From Caccoplasma intestinavium (GTDB lineage: Bacteria; Bacteroidota; Bacteroidia; Bacteroidales; UBA11471): a stretch of DNA of 64,000 bases. Positions within the stretch are counted from its first letter, which is position 1; each line of letters starts with the position of its first letter. A program made the translations under genes and the position numbers. Shown here piece after piece: positions 1 to 8,604 of this stretch. Location of the stretch: the NCBI GenBank assembly GCA_018715885.1, contig DVKT01000032.1:1-64000 (forward strand), written 5' to 3'. Under the pieces are notes generated by a model. That model saw only the letters and a program-made list of their open reading frames with translations. It ran no database searches and was not told the origin of the DNA.

Positions 1-1086
1 AGACCGTTCTGTTTGCTCTATTATTTTCCGAAAGATTTTATGGTGATTATCGATGAAAGCCATGTTATAATACCGCAGATACGTGCTATGTACGGGGGGG
101 ATAACTCCCGTAAAGTCAATTTGGTGGAATATGGTTTTCGATTGCCGGCGGCCATAGATAACCGGCCGTTGACGTTTGCTGAGTTCGAGTCTCTGGTTCC
201 GCAGGTCATTTATGTGAGCGCTACGCCGGCCGACTATGAGTTGGCTCGTAGCGAAGGTGTTGTGGTCGAACAGGTTATACGGCCCACGGGATTGCTCGAT
301 CCTGTCATAGAAGTACGGCCCAGTCTCAATCAAATCGATGATTTGCTCGAAGAGATACAACAACGTGTCGAACGTAATGAGCGGGTATTGGTTACGACAC
401 TTACCAAGCGTATGGCCGAGGAGTTGAACGCTTACCTGCTACGTCTCGACATACATTGCAATTATATCCACTCCGATGTCGACACCCTCGATCGGATACA
501 GATTATCGATGACCTTCGCAAAGGGGTGTACGATGTCTTGGTCGGGGTGAATTTGTTGAGGGAGGGATTGGATCTGCCCGAGGTTTCCCTTGTAGCGATA
601 CTCGATGCCGATAAGGAAGGATTTTTGCGTTCGCATCGTTCTCTTACGCAGACAGCCGGTCGTGCGGCTCGTAATCTCAACGGGCGTGTTATTATGTATG
701 CCGACCGCATAACCGATAGTATGCAGCAGACTATCGATGAGACCAATCGTCGGAGAGAGAAGCAATTGGCTTATAATGAGGCTCACCACATTACACCGCA
801 GGCCATACGCAAAGCTTATAATACGGCATTGGCTCGTCGGGAAGATAAGACCGTCGAATCTATCGAGACTCCCGGAAAACCGATGTATGAAGAGGAGTTC
901 GATACCGTACATGTGTCTTTGGCTGCCGACCCGATCGTCCCGTATATGAGTAAGGAACAACTCAAAAAAAATATGGAGAATGTGCGTCGGCAGATGGTGG
1001 CGGCCGCCAAAAATATGGAATTTATCGAAGCGGCTCGTTTGCGTGATGAACTGCTGAAACTCGAAGATCTTTACAATCATAAATAA
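1..1086 (+). CDS. uvrB: UvrB, excinuclease ABC subunit B, C-terminal part (5' end outside window)
   Basis: UvrB is the damage-verifying helicase-like subunit of UvrABC nucleotide excision repair. The reading frame is open from the first base, and its first residues (RPFCLLYYFP) are internal UvrB sequence, so the N-terminal P-loop and beta-hairpin lie upstream of the window. The 361 residues seen hold the Walker B box DESH (18-21), helicase motif III (SATPADYE), the motif V/VI block from GVNLLREGLDLPE to QTAGRAARN, and a C-terminal UVR helical hairpin (about 325-360) that contacts UvrC. It is followed 2 nt later by the YgiQ gene on the same strand, so the two are probably co-transcribed. Identity is secure; only the left part is missing. 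Confidence 0.97.
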   Translation, partial: RPFCLLYYFPKDFMVIIDESHVIIPQIRAMYGGDNSRKVNLVEYGFRLPAAIDNRPLTFAEFESLVPQVIYVSATPADYELARSEGVVVEQVIRPTGLLDPVIEVRPSLNQIDDLLEEIQQRVERNERVLVTTLTKRMAEELNAYLLRLDIHCNYIHSDVDTLDRIQIIDDLRKGVYDVLVGVNLLREGLDLPEVSLVAILDADKEGFLRSHRSLTQTAGRAARNLNGRVIMYADRITDSMQQTIDETNRRREKQLAYNEAHHITPQAIRKAYNTALARREDKTVESIETPGKPMYEEEFDTVHVSLAADPIVPYMSKEQLKKNMENVRRQMVAAAKNMEFIEAARLRDELLKLEDLYNHK

Positions 1087-1088
1087 GT

Positions 1089-3086
1089 ATGCAGGAAATA
1101 TGTATGGATATGCGTAATTGGCTGCCTACGACGCGGAAAGAGTTGGAACAACGCGGTTGGGAATGGGTCGATGTAATCCTTTTCTCGGGAGATGCTTATG
1201 TCGACCATCCGTCGTTCGGTGTTTCTGTTATCGGCAGAGTGTTGGAGGCAGAGGGATTACGTGTGGCGATTGTTCCGCAACCCAATTGGAGGGACGATCT
1301 CCGTGATTTCAAGAAATTGGGGAAACCTCGTCTCTTTTTCGGCGTTTCGGCCGGTGCGATGGATTCGATGGTCAATCACTATACCGCCAATAAAAGGTTA
1401 CGTTCCGATGATGCCTATACGCCCGATGGGCGAGCCGGCATGCGTCCCGATTATCCGACGATTGTTTATACCCGCATTCTTAAAGAATTATATCCCGACG
1501 TACCGGTTGTCATAGGTGGAATCGAAGCGTCGTTACGGCGGGTAACCCATTATGATTATTGGCAAGATCGTCTACGTCCGAGCATTTTGGTGGAGAGCGG
1601 AGCCGATATTCTTTCTTACGGCATGGGGGAGCAGACGATGCGGACGATTGCCCGGCGGTTGCGCAACGGTGAGCCGGTTTCGACATTACAGGACATTCCG
1701 CAGACGGTTGTGGCGGTAGATGTGGCCGATTTGCCCGTCGGGAAAGACGACGATTCTTATTGTGTATTGGCGTCGCATGAAGAGTGTCTCAAAAACAAAA
1801 GGGTACAAGCTCGTAATTTTTGTATCGTTGAGGAGGAGTCCAATCGTTATGCCGCAAGGCTTTTATGGCAACGTTGTGGCGATAAGGCGTTGAAGATAAA
1901 TCCCCCGTTACCGCCGATAAGCAGTGAGGAGCTCGATGCGATATATGACCTGCCGTTTACCCGGTTGCCACACCCTCGTTACCGGGGGAAAACCATACCG
2001 GCATTTGAGATGATAAAATTTTCTATAACCCTGCATCGGGGCTGTTTCGGCGGTTGCGCTTTTTGTACGATTTCTGCGCATCAAGGCAAATTTATTTCTT
2101 CCCGTTCGGAGGAGTCGGTTTTGCGGGAAGTCTCTAAAATCATCGCTATGCCCGACTTTAAAGGCTATCTCAGCGATTTGGGCGGCCCCTCGGCCAATAT
2201 GTATCGTATGACCGGTAAAAAATCGGCGGCTTGCCGTGTATGTAAACGACCTTCGTGCCTTTGGCCGTCGGTGTGTCCCAATATGCAGGTCGATCATCGT
2301 CCGTTGATACATCTTTACAGGGCGGTCGATCGCATGCCGGGTATAAAGCGGTCGTTTATAGGTAGCGGTGTGCGTTATGACCTTCTGTTGCATCGCAATG
2401 ACGATGAAAAACTCAATGCTGCCTCTCGCGAGTATACCGAAGAACTGGTTGCCAGACATGTTTCCGGCCGTCTTAAAGTAGCGCCCGAGCATACTTCGCC
2501 GCAGGTGTTGCAATGTATGCGCAAACCCGATTTCAAGCAGTTTGAGCAGTTCCGTACAATTTTCGAACGTATCAATCGGGAACATGGGCTGAACCAGCAA
2601 TTGATACCTTATTTTATTTCGAGCCACCCGGCTTGTGAACCGGGAGATATGGCCGAATTAGCGACGATTACCAAAAATCTGAATTTTCATCTTGAACAGG
2701 TACAGGATTTTACGCCCACACCCATGACCCTCGCTACCGAGATGTATTATACCGGTTATAATCCGTATACGGGAGAGAAAGTTTATACGGCCCGCACGCC
2801 GGAAGAAAAATTGGCTCAGCGGCAATTTTTCTTCTGGTATAAGCCCGAAGCCCGTCGGGGTATTGAACAAGTATTGCATCGGATAGGCCGGGAAGATTTG
2901 TTGGAAAAGTTATATGGGGGGCGTTTTTCTTCCCGACATTCGGTTTCTTCGGGTAAAGAGGGTAAGAAAGTTTCTTCGTTCAATCCCAACTTCAATCCTT
3001 CCAAGCGTAGGGAGGCAATGAAATTAAAAGGTGAAAAGGACGGAAAAAATACCGGAAATTCGCATAAAAAGTATCCGAAGAAATAA
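1089..3086 (+). CDS. YgiQ family radical SAM protein (UPF0313)
   Basis: Large radical SAM protein of the YgiQ family. It has an N-terminal domain typical of this family and a central radical SAM core with the [4Fe-4S] motif C319-x3-C323-x2-C326, in the context HRGCFGGCAFC. At 665 aa it has the usual family length; the last ~50 residues are basic and low complexity (Lys/Ser/Asn-rich), as is common in YgiQ proteins. The substrate is unknown. The start at 1089 lies 2 nt after the uvrB stop; ATGs at 1104 and 1110 in the same frame are alternatives. The adjacency to uvrB suggests co-transcription, not a shared pathway. Confidence 0.93.
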   Translation: MQEICMDMRNWLPTTRKELEQRGWEWVDVILFSGDAYVDHPSFGVSVIGRVLEAEGLRVAIVPQPNWRDDLRDFKKLGKPRLFFGVSAGAMDSMVNHYTANKRLRSDDAYTPDGRAGMRPDYPTIVYTRILKELYPDVPVVIGGIEASLRRVTHYDYWQDRLRPSILVESGADILSYGMGEQTMRTIARRLRNGEPVSTLQDIPQTVVAVDVADLPVGKDDDSYCVLASHEECLKNKRVQARNFCIVEEESNRYAARLLWQRCGDKALKINPPLPPISSEELDAIYDLPFTRLPHPRYRGKTIPAFEMIKFSITLHRGCFGGCAFCTISAHQGKFISSRSEESVLREVSKIIAMPDFKGYLSDLGGPSANMYRMTGKKSAACRVCKRPSCLWPSVCPNMQVDHRPLIHLYRAVDRMPGIKRSFIGSGVRYDLLLHRNDDEKLNAASREYTEELVARHVSGRLKVAPEHTSPQVLQCMRKPDFKQFEQFRTIFERINREHGLNQQLIPYFISSHPACEPGDMAELATITKNLNFHLEQVQDFTPTPMTLATEMYYTGYNPYTGEKVYTARTPEEKLAQRQFFFWYKPEARRGIEQVLHRIGREDLLEKLYGGRFSSRHSVSSGKEGKKVSSFNPNFNPSKRREAMKLKGEKDGKNTGNSHKKYPKK

Positions 3087-3091
3087 ATTTT

Positions 3092-4444
3092 CTAATGCCG
3101 TATTTTTTCAGGTTTGCTGTTCTGATGGAATTGCCAGAAGAAAAGCAGGGCAGCGCAACTGAGTCCCACGGGATAACCCCACCAAACTCCCGGTGCACCT
3201 CCCCGACATAGGAATGCAAAACAGTAAGAGGCGGGAAGGCTGACTATAAAATAGCTGATGAAAGCGATCCATACCATCGGTTTTACTACTCCGAGTCCGC
3301 GTAATGCTCCGGCAAGAGTGATTTGCAGGCCATCTCCCAGTTGATAGACAATCATCGGTATGACAATCGCCGATACGAGCATAGCGACGTCGGGCGAGTC
3401 GGTAAAAATATATCCGATGTGTTGGCGGGCAAAAAACATGATACCGGTAACGACCAGTATGAGACCGAGTACGATATGTATCCCGGCTGTTGCAATGGGA
3501 CGTATCTCGTGATCTCTGTTGCTTCCTCGTGCATTGCTTATCAAGATGGTTACGGCAGCACCTATTCCCGAATAAAGCAGAAAACCTATCGTAGAGAATG
3601 TAACGGCTGCCTGATGTGCGGCCAATGCCGTGCTGCCTATCCAACCGATGAAGATGACACTCAGACTGAATGAGCCTGTTTCCATACCTAACTGCAAAGC
3701 GACGGGAATACCCATTGTGAGAATCGGTCGGTATAGTTTCCTGTTTGAGGGAAGACGGAAGAATCCGCTTTTGAAACGGCGGTAACGCTTCCGGTACATA
3801 AATATACATAAGCCGGCGACAATCGTGAATATTCGAGCGGTGAGTGTCGATACGCCGGCTCCGAAGAGTCCCCATTCGGGAAATCCGGCGTAGCCGTATA
3901 TAAGAACTGTGTTGCCTATGATATTCAATAGATTGCTCGACAAGAGTATAAACATGGGTGTAAGCGTATCGGTTGTCCCATCAGCAAATTGCTTGAATGC
4001 ATTGAACAATAAAACCGGAACGAGACCGATGAGGTGCAACAAATAGTAAGGACGCATCAGCGGTAACAGTTCTTGCGGCAATCCCATGCGATCGAGAAAA
4101 AAGTACAATGTTCCCATGATGAGAATAAGCGATGCTGCCAGTATACCATTCGCAAAAAGTCCATAGCGGAAAATCTGTCCCGCCTGAGGCAATTCGTTTC
4201 GACCGGTTTGTTCTCCGATAAGCGGAGTGATTCCCATCGCAAAACCCGTTGCGAACATGAGCGGCAACATGAATATGTTGTTGACAAAAGATGCGGCCGA
4301 TAATTCTGCGGTCGTATGGTGGCCTACCATGATATTATCGACGAAACCGGTGAGGATAACACCTAATTGGCCGACCATGATGGGTACACCCATAGCCAAC
4401 AGCGAACGGTAATGAAGCGAATATTTCTTGAAATAACGGGTCAT
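3092..4444 (-). CDS. MATE family efflux transporter
   Basis: A 450-aa inner-membrane protein with about 12 hydrophobic segments in two similar halves. The N-terminal half opens with the MATE-typical GVPIMVGQLGVILTGFVDNIMVGHH context. MATE proteins export cationic drugs or metabolites using a Na+ or H+ gradient. The gene converges on ygiQ with a 5-nt gap. Its upstream region carries a good TATCTTTG element (4474-4481). The substrate cannot be told from sequence. Confidence 0.92.
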   Translation of the reverse strand: MTRYFKKYSLHYRSLLAMGVPIMVGQLGVILTGFVDNIMVGHHTTAELSAASFVNNIFMLPLMFATGFAMGITPLIGEQTGRNELPQAGQIFRYGLFANGILAASLILIMGTLYFFLDRMGLPQELLPLMRPYYLLHLIGLVPVLLFNAFKQFADGTTDTLTPMFILLSSNLLNIIGNTVLIYGYAGFPEWGLFGAGVSTLTARIFTIVAGLCIFMYRKRYRRFKSGFFRLPSNRKLYRPILTMGIPVALQLGMETGSFSLSVIFIGWIGSTALAAHQAAVTFSTIGFLLYSGIGAAVTILISNARGSNRDHEIRPIATAGIHIVLGLILVVTGIMFFARQHIGYIFTDSPDVAMLVSAIVIPMIVYQLGDGLQITLAGALRGLGVVKPMVWIAFISYFIVSLPASYCFAFLCRGGAPGVWWGYPVGLSCAALLFFWQFHQNSKPEKIRH

Positions 4445-4473
4445 GGGAGTGGTGGGTATTCTTAAAAGCTTTG

Positions 4474-4481
4474 CAAAGATA
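4474..4481 (-). promoter_or_regulatory. -7 element of the MATE gene
   Basis: On the minus strand this reads TATCTTTG, an exact match to the Bacteroidetes -7 consensus TAnnTTTG, 30 nt upstream of the MATE start codon. No clear TTTG box lies 19-21 nt further upstream. Confidence 0.6.
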
Positions 4482-4614
4482 GTATTTATATGTAAATAAA
4501 ACGGAGCATACTCTATTCATATCGAAGAAGGGCTGGTTGTCCGTTATTACTGAATAGATGTTTCTTGCCGGAAAATCTTCTTTATAAATGAATAATTGTT
4601 TTTACAAAATATCG

Positions 4615-4622
4615 TACTTTTG
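4615..4622 (+). promoter_or_regulatory. -7 element for the gene at 4646
   Basis: TACTTTTG matches TAnnTTTG exactly, 23 nt before the start codon. The -33 box is weak (T-rich, no exact TTTG). Confidence 0.55.
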
Positions 4623-4645
4623 TACCGTTACAAAAAAATCCGGAG

Positions 4646-5746
4646 ATGAAATTCTTGAACAGAATAGTTTTAGTGTTGCTGTTTATTTCACTTTCTGTGT
4701 CGTTGTCGGCACAAGAATTTTTGTGGAGTGTCGGAGTCGATATGATGTTTGACAATCGGGAATACGGCAAAAGCAAATATAATTGGCCCCAGACGATATT
4801 CGGCGGATATATCAATCCGTTGGTGGGAATCGGTTGGCGGGGAAATTCGATACAGGCCGGTGTAAGTGCCATGCGCAATTTCGGTGCACCGACCAAAGAT
4901 ATGGACGTCAATTTCGTGTTTTTTTATAATTATCGGGATCATCGTTTCAATGTTTCGGCCGGTATCATACCGCGTCGCCAAGTTATCGGTGGAAGCGAGG
5001 CGTTTTTCTGTGATTCCATAAAATTTTTCGATAATACAATCGATGGATTATTGTTGCAGTTCATTCCCGATGAAAAAAATTATATCGAAATTTTCTGCGA
5101 CTGGGACGGGCATCAGACAGCAACGACCCGGGAACGTTTTATCATATATACGTCGGGGCGTTACTATCCGCTTTCGTGGTTGTACGGCGAGTATGAGTTG
5201 ATGATGCACCATCATGCCGGGACGAGTGTCGATGGAGGTGTGGTCGATAATATTTGGATCTATCCTCGAGTAGGTATTGATTTGGGCGGTCGGTTATGGT
5301 TCGATAAACTTAAAATAAGTGCCGGCTGGTTGCAAGCTGTCCAGAACGACCGTACTTATGTAGGGCATTATGTAAAACCTCATGGTGTGCAGATCGAGGC
5401 TCGTATTGAAAAATATAAAATAGGCTTATACAATACGTTGTATGCCGGTGGTTGCCTGATGCCGTATTATAGTAGTTATGCTTCGAGTTTGTACACGGGC
5501 TCGCCGTTCTATCGTACGCGGGACGATGTGTATAACCGTTTGGAGGCTTATTGGTATCCGTTTCAGAATGAGAAGTTCGATCTCAAAGTATCTTCGGTAC
5601 ATCATTATGACGGAGGGAAATGGTGTTCGCAGCAGCTGATAACATTCCGTGTCATTATCGATAATGACATGTTCAAGAAAGAAAGTCCTGTCCGCAAGCA
5701 GTTGCGATTCCGAAAAAATAAAAAATCTTCTTCAAACGAAATTTAG
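4646..5746 (+). CDS. Putative outer-membrane beta-barrel protein, unknown function
   Basis: A 366-aa protein with a clear signal peptide (charged MKFLNR, hydrophobic LLFISLSVSLSA, cleavage near SAQ-E at about residue 23). The mature part alternates aromatic/polar residues in the way of transmembrane beta-strands (many Tyr, Trp, Phe) with glycine turns, and has no enzyme motif I recognise. The last ~25 residues are basic and polar rather than ending in the usual aromatic strand. It has its own -7 element and a good terminator after it, so it is probably monocistronic. It lies beside a putative porin gene, which fits an envelope role. I do not recognise the family. Confidence 0.7.
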   Translation: MKFLNRIVLVLLFISLSVSLSAQEFLWSVGVDMMFDNREYGKSKYNWPQTIFGGYINPLVGIGWRGNSIQAGVSAMRNFGAPTKDMDVNFVFFYNYRDHRFNVSAGIIPRRQVIGGSEAFFCDSIKFFDNTIDGLLLQFIPDEKNYIEIFCDWDGHQTATTRERFIIYTSGRYYPLSWLYGEYELMMHHHAGTSVDGGVVDNIWIYPRVGIDLGGRLWFDKLKISAGWLQAVQNDRTYVGHYVKPHGVQIEARIEKYKIGLYNTLYAGGCLMPYYSSYASSLYTGSPFYRTRDDVYNRLEAYWYPFQNEKFDLKVSSVHHYDGGKWCSQQLITFRVIIDNDMFKKESPVRKQLRFRKNKKSSSNEI

Positions 5747-5754
5747 TCATAATC

Positions 5755-5790
5755 GGGTCGTATAAGAATAAATTGTACGACCCTTTTTCT
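5755..5790 (+). terminator. Intrinsic terminator after the gene at 4646
   Basis: GGGTCGTA (5755-5762) pairs with TACGACCC (5776-5783), followed by a T-rich run that begins TTTTTCTTTC. Confidence 0.8.
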
Positions 5791-5851
5791 TTCTTTTTAG
5801 CGTGAGAGGTGGAAATTGTCTCATATATTTACCGTATATTTGTGCCCGTAT

Positions 5852-7834
5852 ATGAGAAGGTTTTTGGTATTTTCCCTTTTAGCGTTGTCGGTCGTATGTG
5901 GTTATGCCGCCAAGAAGCCCGTGATAGGAAAACCGTATGCGTGGCGGCTTTCCCAGCCGTTGGGAACACCTTACAGCGTGCCTATGGATACGCTTATCGA
6001 CAATTTTTATAATACCGACCTGCCTATTTCTTATTCCACGGCATATACCTATACCGGAAACTTGGGAGGAGCTTCGATGTCGAAGATATTTTTCGATCGT
6101 CCCGATATGCCGCAATTTATATTCAAAGCTCCCTATGATTATTTGATTTACTCGCCCTCTAATTATACCTACTACAATACACGTCTCCCTATGACATTGG
6201 TGTCGTATCTTTTCGGTGGGGGTAAACTTACCAAGCAAGAAGATCTTAAAGCCGAGTTTTCCGGCAATGTCAATAAACGGTTGGCGATTGCGGCCGGTAT
6301 ACAGTATCTTTATTCACGAGGAAATTACGATCATCAGGGAAATAAAGATTTGTCATGGCAAGTTGCCGGTTCTTATATGGGAGACCGTTATCAGATGCAT
6401 GCTTTTGCCAATACATACAGTTTTGTCTCTCAGGAAAACGGCGGAATTTCCGATACCCGTTTTATTTTAGATCCCGATGAAGTGGCTTCGGGACAGGGTG
6501 GATTTGATTCGCAGTCAATACCTGTATACCTGTATAATGCTTTTAATCGGGTAAGGGGGCAGAATTATTATTTGACACAACGATACAATTTCGGATTTTA
6601 CAAGACCGAACAGGTCGATGATACGACTGAGGTACAGACATTCACTCCGGTTACCAGTTTGATTCATACGATTGAGTACAACAATAATATGCGGCGGTTT
6701 GTCAATCAGTCGGCAAGCGAAGATACCGCGTTCTTCGACAATACCTATTTCAGAAAAGACGGGACGAACGACTCTACCAAATACTGGTCATTGAAAAATA
6801 CGTTCGGTATTGCCTTGTTGGAAGGTTTTAATCGATACGCCAAGATGGGTATGTCGGCTTATATGACTCATGAGGTACGGCGTTTCTCGTTGATGAGCGA
6901 TGTCATTCCGGCAGCTATGCGTACGGCACCGGAGGTATATATGCTAAATACCGATGCAAATGTTTTCCGTTTGGTGCAATCCCCGCAGATTTATACCGAA
7001 AATGTTTTATGGGTAGGGGGAATTCTCTCGAAACAACAAGGAGAGTTGTTGACATATACGGTCGATGGCAAAGTGGGATTGGTCGGGGTCGATGCGGGTG
7101 CTACCGACATAGAAGGCGAGATACAGACCCGTTTCCGCATACGTAAAACGGCCGTACAGTTAAGGGCTTACGGTTTTTTCAAGAATCAGACTCCGGCCTT
7201 TTATTACAGGCATTATGTTTCCAACCACTTTATTTGGAACAATAATTTCGGGAAGATCCGTAAGTTTCGGGTCGGAGGAGAATTTTCTTTACCGGCAACG
7301 GGGACATATCTCAATATCGGCGTAGAAAATGTGCAGAATTATGTCTATTTCGACAATAGTTGCCTACCGCGTCAGGACGACCGTATTTTGCAGATTTTCA
7401 GTGCTACGTTGAAACAAAAGATAAAATGGGGAATTTTCAATCTCAATCTTGAAGCCGTATATCAGAAATCGAGTGATTCCAAAGTGATACCGTTGCCCGA
7501 TTTGAGTGCATACGCACAGATGTATCTCGACTTTAAAATCGCCAAAGTATTGCAGGTACAGTTTGGTGTAGATTGTAAGTACCACACCTCGTATTATGCC
7601 GAAGCCTATCAACCGGCTACTCTCTCGTTTCATACACAAGATGAAGTGAAGGTAGGAAACTATCCGTTGATGAACGTGTATGCCAACATGAAAATGAAAA
7701 TGGTGCGTTTTTATGTCATGTACACGCATTTCAATCAAGGATTGTTCGGTGGAAATAACTATTTCCTCATGCCCAACTATCCCTATAATCCGGCCATGTT
7801 GCAATTTGGTTTGTGCGTCGACTTCGCCAATTGA
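5852..7834 (+). CDS. Putative porin (large outer-membrane beta-barrel, Bacteroidetes type)
   Basis: A 660-aa secreted protein. The start is taken at 5852 because MRRFLVFSLLALSVVCGYA forms a proper signal peptide there; an in-frame ATG at 5816 would add 12 unlikely residues. The mature protein begins with a Pro/Asp-rich plug-like stretch (PLGTPYSVPMDTLIDNFYN), then long amphipathic beta-strand patterns up to an aromatic C-terminal strand (LQFGLCVDFAN). This matches the Bacteroidetes putative-porin family (Porin_10-like, from memory), which are outer-membrane channels of undefined substrate. Its stop codon is 1 nt from the convergent ECF sigma gene, so the two genes must share or lack a terminator there. 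Confidence 0.75.
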   Translation: MRRFLVFSLLALSVVCGYAAKKPVIGKPYAWRLSQPLGTPYSVPMDTLIDNFYNTDLPISYSTAYTYTGNLGGASMSKIFFDRPDMPQFIFKAPYDYLIYSPSNYTYYNTRLPMTLVSYLFGGGKLTKQEDLKAEFSGNVNKRLAIAAGIQYLYSRGNYDHQGNKDLSWQVAGSYMGDRYQMHAFANTYSFVSQENGGISDTRFILDPDEVASGQGGFDSQSIPVYLYNAFNRVRGQNYYLTQRYNFGFYKTEQVDDTTEVQTFTPVTSLIHTIEYNNNMRRFVNQSASEDTAFFDNTYFRKDGTNDSTKYWSLKNTFGIALLEGFNRYAKMGMSAYMTHEVRRFSLMSDVIPAAMRTAPEVYMLNTDANVFRLVQSPQIYTENVLWVGGILSKQQGELLTYTVDGKVGLVGVDAGATDIEGEIQTRFRIRKTAVQLRAYGFFKNQTPAFYYRHYVSNHFIWNNNFGKIRKFRVGGEFSLPATGTYLNIGVENVQNYVYFDNSCLPRQDDRILQIFSATLKQKIKWGIFNLNLEAVYQKSSDSKVIPLPDLSAYAQMYLDFKIAKVLQVQFGVDCKYHTSYYAEAYQPATLSFHTQDEVKVGNYPLMNVYANMKMKMVRFYVMYTHFNQGLFGGNNYFLMPNYPYNPAMLQFGLCVDFAN

Positions 7835-7835
7835 T

Positions 7836-8339
7836 TTATCGGTAGTCTTTGAGAATGATTTGCAATCGTTGACGGGCGAAGAATATACGGCTTTTTACCG
7901 TTCCCAAAGGGAGTTCCATTTTCTCGGCGATTTCTTGGTATTTAAATCCGGCCACGTGCATCGAAAACGGAATTTTATAATCGTCGGGAAATTTGTTGAT
8001 GGCTTTGGAAATCTCTTTTACCGAGAGAGAACCTTCGGGAGTATCAAAGCCCGATTCTTGCGGAAGGTTTAGATGATATAGATCTTCGGTTTGGTCGATG
8101 ATGGTCTGATTGCGGACACCTTTGCGGTAATTATTTATGAAAATATTCCGCATAATGGTAAATACCCACCCTTTGAAATTGATGTTGTCGATATATTTAT
8201 CACTGTTGTCGAGGGCTTTCAGGGTCGTGTCTTGTAGTAAATCTTCTGCTTCGTCTCTGTCGCTGGTAAGCATGTAGGCAAAGTTCAGTAAGTTGTCTTG
8301 AAGTTGCAATAGTTTTTGTTCAAATAATTGTGAATCCAT
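7836..8339 (-). CDS. ECF-type sigma-70 family RNA polymerase sigma factor
   Basis: 167 aa with the two ECF domains: sigma region 2 (about 10-75; DEAEDLLQDTTLKAL and FKGWVFTIMRNIFIN) and sigma region 4 (about 105-165; helix-turn-helix YQEIAEKMELPLGTVKSRIFFARQ). ECF sigmas redirect RNA polymerase to a small regulon, often envelope stress or outer-membrane genes. No anti-sigma gene or FecR-like partner lies next to it. A TATATTTG -7 element and a perfect 8-bp dyad occupy its promoter region. It converges on the porin gene with a 1-nt gap. Confidence 0.93.
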   Translation of the reverse strand: MDSQLFEQKLLQLQDNLLNFAYMLTSDRDEAEDLLQDTTLKALDNSDKYIDNINFKGWVFTIMRNIFINNYRKGVRNQTIIDQTEDLYHLNLPQESGFDTPEGSLSVKEISKAINKFPDDYKIPFSMHVAGFKYQEIAEKMELPLGTVKSRIFFARQRLQIILKDYR

Positions 8340-8375
8340 TGATGAATAAATTGAAAATGAATTGAGTAATTGTGT

Positions 8376-8406
8376 GTATATCCTTTATGGATATACTGCA
8401 AATATA
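8376..8406 (-). promoter_or_regulatory. ECF sigma promoter with perfect dyad at the start point
   Basis: On the minus strand the -7 element TATATTTG (8399-8406) has a TTTT -33 match 19 nt upstream. Directly downstream, over the expected transcription start, is a perfect dyad GTATATCC-5 nt-GGATATAC (8376-8396). It could be an operator or a 5' mRNA hairpin. Confidence 0.55.
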
Positions 8407-8604
8407 GGGCGTATATGAGGAAATGAAAAATCTTTTGGCATAAAATTTTTATTCTAATCTGTTAAATAACATACGTTTATGAGCATTAATTTATTACTGC
8501 TCTTTATATAAAAATCGGTTATTTGTAAAATTCTGTCGAAAATGTATCGTCGGACGGTTATTTTCTCGATAAAAAAATGTAACTTCGTCTCATAACCGTT
8601 TGAT

